The notes: a model not told the origin generated them from the sequence alone. Numbered from the stretch's first letter, positions 27,808 through 36,703 are shown. The stretch: DNA of 56,072 nt from Caldilineaceae bacterium (GCA_023384455.1 JAHDWH010000009.1:1-56072), one strand, 5' to 3'. Program-made: numbers and translations.

Positions 27808-28545
27808 ATGCAAGAGATTGTTCCCGGCTTGTGGGATGTGGGCGAACTGAAATCCATCGTCCCGGTTCACGCCTATCTCTGGCGTTGGGCCCAGGGCGTC
27901 ACAATTATTGATACGGGCACACCCGGCAATGAGGCTATTCTGCTGGCCGGGGTGAAGGCATTGGGTTTGCAGCCCTCGGATGTCAAACGCATTATCATCA
28001 CCCACGGGGATGTGGACCACACGGGCAGTCTGAAAGCGTTGAAACGGGCCACGGGCGCGCAGGTCATCTGTCACACGGTCGAGAAAGAGTTTCTCGACTA
28101 CCCCCAGCGGCGCAAACCGGCCAAAACAGCCCTGGGCCTGCTGATGCGCCCGATCTTTGCCCTGGCAATGCAATTCCCCCCATACCGGGTCGCACCCCTG
28201 TCGCCCGACCGCACCCATGTGGACGGGGACAAACTGCCCGAAGGCTTTACGATTGTTCATACGCCGGGCCACACCCCGGGCCACATCTCCCTGCTCCACC
28301 CGGAAAAGCGCTTTCTCATCGCCGGGGATGCCCTGCACAACCGGGGCGGCAAGCTCGGCGCGCCGCCCGCCCTCTTCACCCCGGATATGGAAAATGCCCA
28401 CGGCTCGATTTGGAAGCTGGCGAAAAAGTATGGGAATGATTTTGATGTGGCGGTCTTCGGCCACGGCCCGCCCATCCGGGAAAGAGCAGGCGAGGCGCTC
28501 ACCGCATTAGTCGCCCAATTGTTTGAGGCAGAGGCCAAGCCATGA
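27808..28545 (+). CDS. MBL-fold metallo-hydrolase
   Basis: 245 residues. The metal motif reads THGDVDHTG (the second His of the classic HxHxDH is Asp, a variant I believe occurs in some subfamilies). It is followed by HTPGHTPGHISL, GDAL and GHGPPI. Similar proteins are hydrolases of thioesters, lactones or phosphodiesters; the substrate here is unknown. The stop overlaps the BMC-P start by 4 bp, and the start is 2 bp after ppa, so it belongs to the BMC operon. Confidence 0.88.
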   Translation: MQEIVPGLWDVGELKSIVPVHAYLWRWAQGVTIIDTGTPGNEAILLAGVKALGLQPSDVKRIIITHGDVDHTGSLKALKRATGAQVICHTVEKEFLDYPQRRKPAKTALGLLMRPIFALAMQFPPYRVAPLSPDRTHVDGDKLPEGFTIVHTPGHTPGHISLLHPEKRFLIAGDALHNRGGKLGAPPALFTPDMENAHGSIWKLAKKYGNDFDVAVFGHGPPIRERAGEALTALVAQLFEAEAKP

Positions 28546-28832
28546 AAATCGCCATCGTCGTCGGCACAGTCGTTGCCAGCCACAAAGAGCCAAATCTGGA
28601 AGGCAGCCGTCTGCTCATCCTCAAAAATGTGACGGTTGACGCCCAGGTGCAGAGCGAATACGTCGTGGCCGTGGACGCGGTGGGCGCGGGGCCGGGGGAA
28701 TACGTCCTCTACGCCGGTGGTTCCAGCGCCCGCCAGACCGCGGCCACCCACAACCGACCGGTGGATTCAGTGGTGATGGCGATTGTGGATTCCTGGGAAG
28801 TGGATGGGGTGGAGAGGTATCGGAAGGGGTAG
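28542..28832 (+). CDS. Microcompartment vertex protein (BMC-P, EutN/CcmL family)
   Basis: 96 residues, pentamer-forming. The family opening VVGTVVASHKEPNLEGSRLLIL and the later VVAVDAVGAGPGEYVLYAGGSSAR are diagnostic, as is VDSVVMAIVDSWEVDG near the end. With the BMC-T and BMC-H genes it gives a complete shell toolkit. Its ATG overlaps the MBL gene stop. The next gene, a DNA methyltransferase, begins only 4-16 nt downstream. Confidence 0.93.
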   Translation: MKIAIVVGTVVASHKEPNLEGSRLLILKNVTVDAQVQSEYVVAVDAVGAGPGEYVLYAGGSSARQTAATHNRPVDSVVMAIVDSWEVDGVERYRKG

Positions 28833-28848
28833 GGAAATGGGGGAGAAG

Positions 28849-29706
28849 ATGACACATGTATTTGAAAGAGAAGGCCATAGGATTTATTGGGGCGATACTC
28901 TGCAAATTCTTGCAGATAACATTTCCGATGCATCGGTAGACCTCATTTTTGCCGATCCTCCATACAATATCGGCAAGAATTTTAATGGCAGAAAAGATAA
29001 GTGGATTTCTGATGAGGAGTATCGTGAATGGTGCTACCGATGGATCGATCTGTGCGTCAGAAAACTCACGCCTACGGGCAGTATCTATCTAATGGCAGCT
29101 ACTCAGAATATGCCATATTTTGACATTTATCTTAGTAAGAAACTGCATATTTTGTCGAGAATCGTCTGGTTCTATGACAGCTCTGGCGTGCAAGCAAAGA
29201 AGTATTACGGCTCCCTTTACGAACCGATTCTTTTTGGCATCAAAGACAGAAAGGAGTACACATTCAACGCGGATGAGGTTCTGGTCGAAGCCAAAACTGG
29301 AGCAGAACGTAAACTTATTGACTATCGGAAGGCCGTGCCATCTGTATACAACACGAAGAAAGTCCCAGGCAATGTTTGGGAGATTCCGCGAGTCCGCTAC
29401 AGGATGCCAGAGTATGAAAATCACCCTACCCAGAAGCCGATTGCCTTGCTGGAACGTATCATTCTTGCCAGTTCGAATCCTGGAGATGTAGTACTCGATC
29501 CATTTTCCGGCACGTTCACAACCTCCTTTGTGGCGAATAAGTGGGACAGACGCTCAATTGGCATTGAAATTGAGGAGGCGTATGTCAAGATTGGCCTGCG
29601 CCGCCTTGAAATAGTGACCCATTATAAAGGCGAAGAACTGCGACGCGAGGCAAAAAGTTATGAGCGACCAGCCCCTATTCAACCCAGCCTGCTAAAGCAA
29701 CCATAA
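28849..29706 (+). CDS. DNA adenine methyltransferase, beta class, YhdJ-like
   Basis: 285 residues (289 if ATG 28837 is used). Motif IV FADPPYNIG comes first and motif I LDPFSGTFTT last, the beta-class order. NHPTQKP and the ending IGIEIEEAYVKIGLRRLE closely resemble E. coli YhdJ, which methylates ATGCAT; specificity here is untested. The gene is visibly A+T-richer than its neighbours and is followed after 1 bp by a putative nuclease, so the pair is probably a type II restriction-modification system inserted in the microcompartment operon. Confidence 0.9.
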   Translation: MTHVFEREGHRIYWGDTLQILADNISDASVDLIFADPPYNIGKNFNGRKDKWISDEEYREWCYRWIDLCVRKLTPTGSIYLMAATQNMPYFDIYLSKKLHILSRIVWFYDSSGVQAKKYYGSLYEPILFGIKDRKEYTFNADEVLVEAKTGAERKLIDYRKAVPSVYNTKKVPGNVWEIPRVRYRMPEYENHPTQKPIALLERIILASSNPGDVVLDPFSGTFTTSFVANKWDRRSIGIEIEEAYVKIGLRRLEIVTHYKGEELRREAKSYERPAPIQPSLLKQP

Positions 29707-29707
29707 A

Positions 29708-30808
29708 ATGGAACACGACTTTACGCAACAGATTCAACAAGTGCTTATCATGCAGTTTGGTGAGACTTGGGAAGATATCTACGTCAAAAGCCCTTTACTG
29801 CAATATCTGAATATTAAGACAAAATCGGCAACCCGAGGTGCAAAGTCACGCAGCAGCTTTGCAAATCTCTATGCTATCTATGTTTTGGTGGAAGATTATC
29901 TAACAAACAATTTTGAGAAACGGAACGACTATTCCGACTACGAAGGCGCACGTTTCACCGATTTGCTTCGTCGCCAAAGAGATCTCCCGTTCGGCAGCAA
30001 ATTGCAGAATCACGCTCTCAATAGCCGCATGAACGAAGAGTTCAGAAAGTATTTCCCTCAAGTCGAGTACCTCCCTATCCTCAGAGATTTGCAGACAAAT
30101 CGCTACTGGATCAATGAGAATCTGTTGATTATCATTGCTGGCGGAATTACTTACAACATTGGAGCATCTGTTATTCAGGTTATCGATCGGTATATCGAAA
30201 CCAAACGCACCGCCTTCGATAATTTCATTCAAACCTGTGAACGACTCAAGAATGTCTCAGGGGAAAATGACACGGAAGTCGAAAATTTTATTTTCGGATT
30301 ACTCGCACATAACGTTGACGCGCGCATATTTGAAATCGTCAGCTATGCAATTCTGAAATTTCACTATCACGATCAGACAGTTTATTTTGGCTATGACTTG
30401 TCAGAAATCCGAGAAGAAAACCTTTCGCTCTATAAAACAGGCCGGACAAATGCCAATGACGGCGGCATTGATTTTGTCATGCGCCCTTTGGGCCGGTTCT
30501 TCCAAGTAACGGAAACTCTGGATGTTCGCAAATACTTCCTCGATATAGATAAAATTGAGCGCTATCCGATCTCCTTTGTAATCAAGTCCGAGGAAACGGT
30601 TGCGGAATTAGAAAATAGACTGCGGAGTGGCGCCCGGAAACGCTACTCAGTACAGACAATCGTCGACAAGTATATGAGTTGCATTGAGGAGATTATCAAT
30701 CTCCCCGTCTTACGCCAGCGCTTCGGAGAATCACAATCTCAAGGTTTCTTGCGGGAAATCCTGGAAGAAATCATTCTGCAAAGCAGGGTTGAGTTCAATT
30801 ATGACTGA
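29708..30808 (+). CDS. Putative type II restriction endonuclease
   Basis: 366 residues, no membrane segment. A helical N-terminal half precedes a possible PD-(D/E)xK-like core: NANDGGIDFVMRPLGRFFQVTE, with GGID as the acidic part and Gln replacing the usual Glu; the final Lys is Thr, so the active-site assignment is weak. Identification rests mainly on being adjacent to the methyltransferase (1-bp gap), on the same A+T-rich composition and on suitable size. The last 8 bp overlap the start of the aldehyde dehydrogenase gene. Confidence 0.62.
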   Translation: MEHDFTQQIQQVLIMQFGETWEDIYVKSPLLQYLNIKTKSATRGAKSRSSFANLYAIYVLVEDYLTNNFEKRNDYSDYEGARFTDLLRRQRDLPFGSKLQNHALNSRMNEEFRKYFPQVEYLPILRDLQTNRYWINENLLIIIAGGITYNIGASVIQVIDRYIETKRTAFDNFIQTCERLKNVSGENDTEVENFIFGLLAHNVDARIFEIVSYAILKFHYHDQTVYFGYDLSEIREENLSLYKTGRTNANDGGIDFVMRPLGRFFQVTETLDVRKYFLDIDKIERYPISFVIKSEETVAELENRLRSGARKRYSVQTIVDKYMSCIEEIINLPVLRQRFGESQSQGFLREILEEIILQSRVEFNYD

Positions 30809-32207
30809 ACAGACCCGCGCACCCCACCTCAGCCACGTCGGACGCACCGACCCCGCGCCCTTCCGGGCACCCCAGCCCGAACGCCTGGGCCTCTACCCGG
30901 ACATCGACCGGGCGGTGGGCGCGGCGCGCCACGCTTTTCTGGCCCTGGACAAATTGAGTTTGGAGAGCCGGCGGCGTATTGTGGAAGCCATCCGCGGGGT
31001 GGCCCGCCGAGACGCGGCCGAGTTGGGACGGATGGCCGCGGAAGAGACCGGTCTGGGGAGGCCGGAGGACAAAGAGCAGAAGAATCTGCTCGTCGCCAAC
31101 CGCACCCCTGGCCCGGAAATTTTGCAGGCCGAGGCCATCAGCGGCGACAACGGGCTGACCCTGACCGAGCGTGCGCCCTATGGGGTTGTCGCCGCCATCA
31201 CCCCCTCCACCAACCCGACTTCGACAATTTTCAACAACGCCATCAGCATCCTCAGCGCGGGCAACGGGGTGGTTTTCAACGTCCATCCGGGGGCCAACCG
31301 GGTCTGCAACGAGACCATCCGTCGCATCAACCGGGCGATTACCGCAGCGGGTGGTCCGCCGGACCTGCTCACCGCGCCGGAAGCGGCCACGATTGAGAGC
31401 GCACAGGCGCTGATGACCCATCCCGGCGTGCGCCTGCTGCTGGTGACGGGTGGGCCGGGGGTGGTGCGGGAGGCTATGCGCAGCGGCAAGCGGGCCATCT
31501 GCGCGGGGCCGGGCAACCCGCCGGTGGTGGTGGACGAGAGCGCTGACATCGGCCTGGCGGCGCGGCAGATTGTCTTTGGGGCCAGCTTCGACAATAATGT
31601 GATTTGCAGCGACGAGAAGGAAGTTTTCGTCGTGCGCTCTGTGGCCGATGAACTGCTGGCTGGGATGCAGAATCACAGCGCGTTGCTTCTGCCCAAATAC
31701 AAACTGGCCCAGTTGGAAAAGGTCATCTTTGCGGAAATGGGCGCGCCGGGCAAGCCGGGTGTCACCAACAAACGCTGGGTGGGCAAATATCCCTGGCAGA
31801 TTCTGCGGGAGATCGGGATTGAGGCCGGGCCAGAGCTGCGGCTGATTGTGGTGGATGTGCCCGCCGAGCATCCCCTGGTCTGGACCGAGCAGTTAATGCC
31901 TGTGCTGCCGGTGGTGCGGGTAGAGAACGCGGACGAAGCCATCGATTTGGCCGTGGCTGCGGAGCACGGCTTCGGCCACACGGCCGCGATGTACAGCCGC
32001 AACATCGACAATCTGAGCCGGATGGCGAGGGAGATCAACTGCTCAATTTTCGTGAAGAACGGGCCCACACTGGCCGGTCTGGGCTACGGCGGCGAGGGCT
32101 ACACCAGCTTCTCCATCGCCAGCCCCACCGGCGAAGGGCTGACCACCGCCCTGACTTTCTCCCGCATCCGCCGCTGTACAATGGTGGATCATTTCCGCAT
32201 TGTGTAA
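30801..32207 (+). CDS. CoA-acylating aldehyde dehydrogenase, microcompartment type (PduP/EutE-like)
   Basis: 468 residues. It oxidises aldehyde to acyl-CoA with NAD+. The catalytic Cys269 lies in FDNNVICSDEKEV, the signature of the PduP/EutE group; the nucleotide-binding region includes VTGGPGVVREAMRSGK. Its most likely substrate is the acetaldehyde released by DeoC, giving acetyl-CoA. The start at 30801 overlaps the nuclease gene stop. An N-terminal ~30-residue segment before YPDIDRAVGAARHAF is Pro-rich and not an obvious encapsulation helix. It was probably once directly downstream of the BMC-P gene. Confidence 0.94.
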   Translation: MTEQTRAPHLSHVGRTDPAPFRAPQPERLGLYPDIDRAVGAARHAFLALDKLSLESRRRIVEAIRGVARRDAAELGRMAAEETGLGRPEDKEQKNLLVANRTPGPEILQAEAISGDNGLTLTERAPYGVVAAITPSTNPTSTIFNNAISILSAGNGVVFNVHPGANRVCNETIRRINRAITAAGGPPDLLTAPEAATIESAQALMTHPGVRLLLVTGGPGVVREAMRSGKRAICAGPGNPPVVVDESADIGLAARQIVFGASFDNNVICSDEKEVFVVRSVADELLAGMQNHSALLLPKYKLAQLEKVIFAEMGAPGKPGVTNKRWVGKYPWQILREIGIEAGPELRLIVVDVPAEHPLVWTEQLMPVLPVVRVENADEAIDLAVAAEHGFGHTAAMYSRNIDNLSRMAREINCSIFVKNGPTLAGLGYGGEGYTSFSIASPTGEGLTTALTFSRIRRCTMVDHFRIV

Positions 32208-32229
32208 GACCGTTGACGAGCAAATGAAA

Positions 32230-32321
32230 TTCACCACTGAGTCACTGAGGGGTGGAGTTACACTGAGAAAGAGAGACATAAATCCTCTGTGAAACTCAGT
32301 GCTCTCCGTGCCTCAGTGGTA
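32230..32321. repeat. Dispersed repeat with CACTGAG inverted ends
   Basis: ACCACTGAGTCACTGAGG at the left and CCTCAGTGGT at the right are complementary. This type of repeat is scattered in many environmental genomes. It separates the aldehyde dehydrogenase gene from the next one. Confidence 0.6.
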
Positions 32322-32339
32322 ATAACTCCCAACTTGGCA

Positions 32340-32750
32340 ATGGACATTCCAGATTTTTTCGAGCGTTACGAGTGGAGCTGCGAGGAGGTCGAGCCGGGCA
32401 TCTGGCGGGCCAGCTTTGCCGACGAGCGGGAGGAGGAGTACGACCTCTTCGTGGCAGAGACGGACGATTGGCTGCATTTCGCCATCTCTCCCCTGACGCC
32501 CCGTCTCACACTGGAATGTGCTATATCGCTACACGAAACACTGCTGCGTCTGAATCAGAGCCTGCGTCTGGCCCGGCTGGCCCTGGACGACGAAGGGGAT
32601 GTGGCGCTCCTGGCCGATCTGCCCCTGGACGAACTGCGCTTCGCCCATTTTGCCGCTGTCCTGGACGCATTGACTGGCTACACCCGGCGGTTGGGCGGCG
32701 AACTGAGTCGGGTCGCCACCCAGCCTGGCTACCGTTCGCCACTTTTCTGA
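32340..32750 (+). CDS. Small protein of YbjN / type III chaperone-like fold (tentative)
   Basis: 136 residues, acidic and soluble. FERYEWSCEEVEPGIWRASF, YDLFVAETDDWLHFAISPL and LHETLLRLNQSLRLARLALDDEGDVALLADLP follow the strand/helix pattern of the YbjN and type III secretion chaperone fold. The start MDIPDFFERY at 32340 is the first that fits; the frame runs upstream into the repeat. Function unknown; it may help fold or deliver a neighbouring enzyme. Confidence 0.6.
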   Translation: MDIPDFFERYEWSCEEVEPGIWRASFADEREEEYDLFVAETDDWLHFAISPLTPRLTLECAISLHETLLRLNQSLRLARLALDDEGDVALLADLPLDELRFAHFAAVLDALTGYTRRLGGELSRVATQPGYRSPLF

Positions 32751-32800
32751 CAGAAGGACACGGATTTTTACGGATGGATTGGATTTACACGGATTAAACA

Positions 32801-33571
32801 ATGGCTACTCGTCTTACCGCGTCGGACATTTTACAGCAGCAGCTTGACCATTTGGGCGTGGCCCGTCCGGGCGATGTGGGCTGGGTACACGGGGCCAACA
32901 GCCGGGCCAAGCTGGAAGCGGCGCTGGTCGATCCCGCTGTCCACTACATCGAAGGCGACATCTCCCTGGGCGGGGACGGCCAGATTATTATGGCCCACCC
33001 CCCAGCCACATCCAGCGACCTCTCTTTCACCGATTGGCTACACGCAACGATTGCCGCGGGCAAGGGTGCAAAGCTCGACTTCAAATCGCCCGCGCTGGTG
33101 GAGCGCTGTCTGATTGAGGCCAAACGCCACGCGTCGGGCCGCATCCCGCTGATCGTCAACGCCGACCTGCTGGTGGGACCCGGCGGCAATCCGGTCAGTT
33201 TTGATCCCGCCACTTTTCTGGCGCTGTACAAAAAGCACCTGCCCCAGGCCATTCTTTCGCCGGGCTGGAAGGTCGGTGATAACGGGACGAGCTATAGTCG
33301 CCAACAGTTGACGGAGATGCAGGAGCTATTGCGGGCAGTGCGCAGTCCAGTCACCCTCTGCTTCCACGCCTGGTTTCTCTTCATTTCCTGGCCGGATGTA
33401 AAGTGGTTGCTGGACCAGACACCCTATACGATTACCGTTTGGGGCAAAGTTGAATCGCCCGAACTGCTGAATTGGCTGCGCAAGTACACGAATCCTGCCC
33501 GCTGTTTTTACGACGTACAGGACGGGGAAGGGCGGCAAGTATCGGTTTTCGGCACGGCAACGTCCCGATGA
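32801..33571 (+). CDS. DUF2181 (FAM151/menorin-like) family protein
   Basis: 256 residues, TIM-barrel-like. WVHGANSRAKLEAAL, HYIEGDISLGGDGQIIMAHPP and GKGAKLDFKSPA match the FAM151/menorin family, which is related to glycerophosphodiester phosphodiesterases; the Glu-Gly-Asp and His residues would be the metal site. No signal peptide, so cytosolic. The biochemical reaction is not known to me. It follows the compartment genes on the same strand. Confidence 0.8.
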   Translation: MATRLTASDILQQQLDHLGVARPGDVGWVHGANSRAKLEAALVDPAVHYIEGDISLGGDGQIIMAHPPATSSDLSFTDWLHATIAAGKGAKLDFKSPALVERCLIEAKRHASGRIPLIVNADLLVGPGGNPVSFDPATFLALYKKHLPQAILSPGWKVGDNGTSYSRQQLTEMQELLRAVRSPVTLCFHAWFLFISWPDVKWLLDQTPYTITVWGKVESPELLNWLRKYTNPARCFYDVQDGEGRQVSVFGTATSR

Positions 33572-33629
33572 GATGACCGGTGGATGCCGCCTATTCTCTC
33601 ATCATCTCAACATCCCACAGGAAAAGACA

Positions 33630-34577
33630 ATGAACCTCCTCATCTATCCCCCCCTCTCGCCCACCGAACTGGCCCAGGTCCGGGCCGTTTCGGTGGGCGT
33701 GGAGATTGTCAACGCCCAGTCTGAGGCCGAAGCTAACTCGGCCATAGGCGAGGCCGAGGCGATGTATGGCAATCTGACGCCCGCTCTTTTGGCCCAGGCA
33801 GGCAAGCTGAAATGGCTGCAAACGCCTATGGCCGGTCTGGAAAATTATATGTACGCCGAGTTGGCCGACAGCCCGGTGGTGGTGAGCAATATGGCGAAAA
33901 TCTACAACGATATGATTGCCGACCACGCGATGACGTATATTCTTATGTTTGCGCGAGGGTTTCACATTTATATGCGGCGACAGTTGGCGGGTGTGTGGGA
34001 AAAGGGCACTCCCGTGCGCCATCTGGCCGACTGCACCCTGGGGATTATCGGGCTGGGCGGCATCGGCACGGATTTGGCCCAGCGGGGCAAAGCGGCCCGG
34101 ATGCGGGTGATCGCCACGGAAGCCCGGCCCGGCGAGAAGCCCAGTTTTGTGGACGAACTCTGGCCGGCGACTCGGTTGAACGATCTGTTGGCCCAGTCGG
34201 ATTTCGTCGTCAGTTGTGTACCCCAGACCCCAGCCACTATCGGGCTGATCGGCGCGGCAGAGATCGGGCTGATGAAGCCCAGCGCCTTTCTCATCAATAT
34301 CAGCCGGGGGGTGGTGGTGGTGCTGGACGCCCTGGTGGAGGCTTTGCAGGCCGGGCGCATCGCCGGCGCGGGGCTGGATGTCTACGAAATCGAACCCTTG
34401 CCCGCGGGCCATCCCCTGTGGGCGCTGGAGAATGTGATTCTGACGCCCCATGTGGCTGCGAACAGCTCGTCTGGCCTGCTGGCCCAGCGGCGGGTCGATA
34501 CGCTGACGGGCAATCTGCGCCGCTATCTGGCCGGGGAAGCGCTGCAAAATGTGGTGGACAAACGGATGCTTTTCTAG
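33630..34577 (+). CDS. D-2-hydroxyacid dehydrogenase (NAD-dependent)
   Basis: 315 residues. The NAD-binding motif GIIGLGGIGTDLAQRGKAARM lies near residues 144-164. The catalytic set of the family is present: Arg in NISRGVVV, Glu in YEIEPLP and His in LTPHVAAN. The substrate cannot be deduced. It is the last gene before the bidirectional terminator at 34591 and could reoxidise NADH made by the aldehyde dehydrogenase, but it may be unrelated to the compartment. Confidence 0.9.
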   Translation: MNLLIYPPLSPTELAQVRAVSVGVEIVNAQSEAEANSAIGEAEAMYGNLTPALLAQAGKLKWLQTPMAGLENYMYAELADSPVVVSNMAKIYNDMIADHAMTYILMFARGFHIYMRRQLAGVWEKGTPVRHLADCTLGIIGLGGIGTDLAQRGKAARMRVIATEARPGEKPSFVDELWPATRLNDLLAQSDFVVSCVPQTPATIGLIGAAEIGLMKPSAFLINISRGVVVVLDALVEALQAGRIAGAGLDVYEIEPLPAGHPLWALENVILTPHVAANSSSGLLAQRRVDTLTGNLRRYLAGEALQNVVDKRMLF

Positions 34578-34590
34578 CGGGCGAGGCAAC

Positions 34591-34633
34591 AAAAAAGGGG
34601 CCGACTGTTGACAACAGTCGGCCCCTTTTTTTG
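34591..34633. terminator. Bidirectional terminator between convergent genes
   Basis: AAAAAAGGGGCCGACTGTTG pairs with its complement across ACA, with an A-run before and a T-run after. It serves both the D-2-hydroxyacid dehydrogenase gene and the hflKC operon. Confidence 0.95.
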
Positions 34634-34649
34634 TTGTTCGTGTACTACA

Positions 34650-35537
34650 CTACTCGCTGACAGGCGTGGGCAGGGGCACACCGCTGCTCTGCAAATAGCG
34701 GAAGAAATCGGACCCGGCGGGAATGATCAGACTGTCGCCGGATTTGAGAATCTTGGCATAGGAATCCAAACGGCGGGAAAAGGCGTAGAACTCCAAATCT
34801 TCGCCCAGGGCAGCGGCGTAGACGGCGATGGCTTCGGCCTCGCCTTCGCCGCGCAGGGCCTGGGAAATCTGGTAGCCTTCAGCCAGAATCACAGTGCTGT
34901 CCCTGTCCGCTTTGGCCCGGATGATATTGGCCTGTTCTTCGCCTTCAGCCCGGAAGAGGGAGGATTCCCGCTGGCGCTCCGCCCGCATCCGGTTGAAGAC
35001 GCTCTGCTCCACCTCTTCGGGCAGGTCAGCGCGTTTGATGCGCACGTCCACCACTTGGATACCAAACTCGGCGGCTGTGGCCGACGCCGAGGTAGTCACC
35101 CGGCCCATAATATTTTCCCGCTCGAAGGAGACCACATCCTCAAAGTTGGAGGTCGCCAGTTCCCGGCGGATTTCGGAAAAAACGATGTCGTCCAGGCGTG
35201 CCCGGGCCCCGGCCTCTGTGCGCACAGCCTTGAAAAAGAGCAGCGGGTCGATGATACGCCAGCGGGTCACGTGATCGACCACCAGACGCTTCTTGCCGAC
35301 GGTCAGATATTCCTGGGGCAGGGCGTCGCTGGAGAGCACCCGTTTGTCAAAATAGGTTACAGCCTGGGCAAAGGGCAACTTCATGTGCAGCCCTGGGTCC
35401 TGGTAGATGGCGACCGGATCCCCAAACTGAAGGATAATCGCCTGCTTCGTCTCATCGACGATAAAAATGGTCTGCAGGCCAACGAAAAAGAGGATGGCAA
35501 GGAGAACGACTGCGCTGTTCAGCATACGAGTAGACAT
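34650..35537 (-). CDS. hflC: HflC, SPFH-domain membrane protein
   Basis: 295 residues. One N-terminal membrane helix (about 7-26) is followed by an SPFH domain and a long charged coiled coil (ERQRESSLFRAEGEEQANIIRAKADRD). In E. coli HflK and HflC form a complex that cages the FtsH protease. The start MSTRML at 35537 has AAGGAG upstream and lies 4 bp after the hflK stop. The terminal YLQSSGVPLPTPVSE is short. Confidence 0.92.
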   Translation of the reverse strand: MSTRMLNSAVVLLAILFFVGLQTIFIVDETKQAIILQFGDPVAIYQDPGLHMKLPFAQAVTYFDKRVLSSDALPQEYLTVGKKRLVVDHVTRWRIIDPLLFFKAVRTEAGARARLDDIVFSEIRRELATSNFEDVVSFERENIMGRVTTSASATAAEFGIQVVDVRIKRADLPEEVEQSVFNRMRAERQRESSLFRAEGEEQANIIRAKADRDSTVILAEGYQISQALRGEGEAEAIAVYAAALGEDLEFYAFSRRLDSYAKILKSGDSLIIPAGSDFFRYLQSSGVPLPTPVSE

Positions 35538-35541
35538 AGGA

Positions 35542-36591
35542 TCAATCTCCTTCGGGGGCGGCGTCGGTGGCGTCTGGGCTGGACGGGAAGTCCGAGCCAT
35601 CCAGACCCTTGAGGGGCAAGAAGGGCAGCACCTGTCCACCGATGGCGTCGGCGTCGAGCAGTGTGAGCTGCACCTGTTGCAGGACACCTTCCAGGGCCTC
35701 GATGTGCATACGCTCTCTCGTCACATCCGGGGCCAGGCGATAGGCTTGCAGAATGGAGAGAAAGCGCTCGGCATCACCTGTGGCACGCAGCACCCGCTGC
35801 TGTTTGAAGGCGTCGGCCTCTTCGATGAGCTTCTGTTTGTTGCCCCGGGCCCGGGGCACAATATCGTTCTGATAGGCCTCCGACTCGTTGATCAGCCGTT
35901 CTTTGTCGGCCAGGGCACGCACAACCTCCTGAAAGGCATCGCTCACCTCTTCGGGCGGGTCGGCGCCCTGCAAGCGCACGTCGGTAATCTGAATACCCGT
36001 GCCGTAGCTCTCCATCAGTTGCGCCAGAATGACACGGGTCTGGTCCTGCACCCTGGCCCGTTCTTCGGTGATCACCGCGTCGATGGACATCTTGCCGACC
36101 GTATCGCGCAGGGCTACTTCGGCGCTGGTCAGCAACACATCTTCCGGGTTCTGGACACTGAAGACAAAGTCCCGGGAGTTGGCGATACGATACTGGACCA
36201 GAAGTTCGACTTTGACGATATTCTCATCGGCGGTCAGCATCAACGCCTCGCCCAGCACATCCTGGCGCTGGGTGGCGGAGCTGCGGAATCCGATCTCGGC
36301 ACGGCGGACGCTCGAAACGTCTACAATCGTCACCTGCTGGATGGGGGAAGGCAGGTGATAGTTAAGACCGGATGTGGTCACACCCGTAAAACCGCCAAAG
36401 GTTCGGACCACACCTTCCTCGCCCGGCTGCACGGAATAGATACCCGTAGCCATCCACAGGAGCAGGACAGCCAGCACAACGAGAAGAGTGAATGCGCCCC
36501 GACGTCTGGACGCCCATCCCGAAAGCGCGTCCACATACTCCGACAGCGGCGGCAGGTCCTGGCCGCCGCCCGATCCTGGTTTGCTTAACAT
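35542..36591 (-). CDS. hflK: HflK, SPFH-domain membrane protein
   Basis: 349 residues. A Gly/Pro-rich N-terminus is followed by one membrane helix (about 31-50), then YSVQPGEEGVVRTFGGF, the family opening of the SPFH domain. A coiled coil contains ESEAYQNDIVPRARGNKQKLIEEADAFKQ. It pairs with HflC and probably regulates FtsH. It is the first gene of the two-gene operon. Confidence 0.92.
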   Translation of the reverse strand: MLSKPGSGGGQDLPPLSEYVDALSGWASRRRGAFTLLVVLAVLLLWMATGIYSVQPGEEGVVRTFGGFTGVTTSGLNYHLPSPIQQVTIVDVSSVRRAEIGFRSSATQRQDVLGEALMLTADENIVKVELLVQYRIANSRDFVFSVQNPEDVLLTSAEVALRDTVGKMSIDAVITEERARVQDQTRVILAQLMESYGTGIQITDVRLQGADPPEEVSDAFQEVVRALADKERLINESEAYQNDIVPRARGNKQKLIEEADAFKQQRVLRATGDAERFLSILQAYRLAPDVTRERMHIEALEGVLQQVQLTLLDADAIGGQVLPFLPLKGLDGSDFPSSPDATDAAPEGD

Positions 36592-36673
36592 TATTTCTCC
36601 TTATGGTTACAAAAGCACTGGCTTACGCATTCAGCAGAGAGCAGTGCGGCTCGGTCAACATCTGTACGTGGGC

Positions 36674-36703
36674 AGTATAGCACCTGCGCGGATGAGAGCG
36701 AAA
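36674..36703 (-). promoter_or_regulatory. Predicted promoter of hflKC
   Basis: On the minus strand: TTTCGC (36703-36698), an 18-bp spacer and TATACT (36679-36674) preceded by TGC, an extended -10. It lies about 80 nt upstream of the hflK start. Confidence 0.45.

Noticed and set aside
28000-28030. Loss of a metal ligand in the MBL-fold protein (Asp instead of His)
   Set aside because: As far as I recall, the THGDxDH variant occurs in otherwise normal MBL-fold subfamilies, so it does not indicate inactivation.
29470-29490. GTTCGAATCC, resembling a tRNA T-loop
   Set aside because: It lies inside the methyltransferase coding sequence and no cloverleaf can be formed around it.
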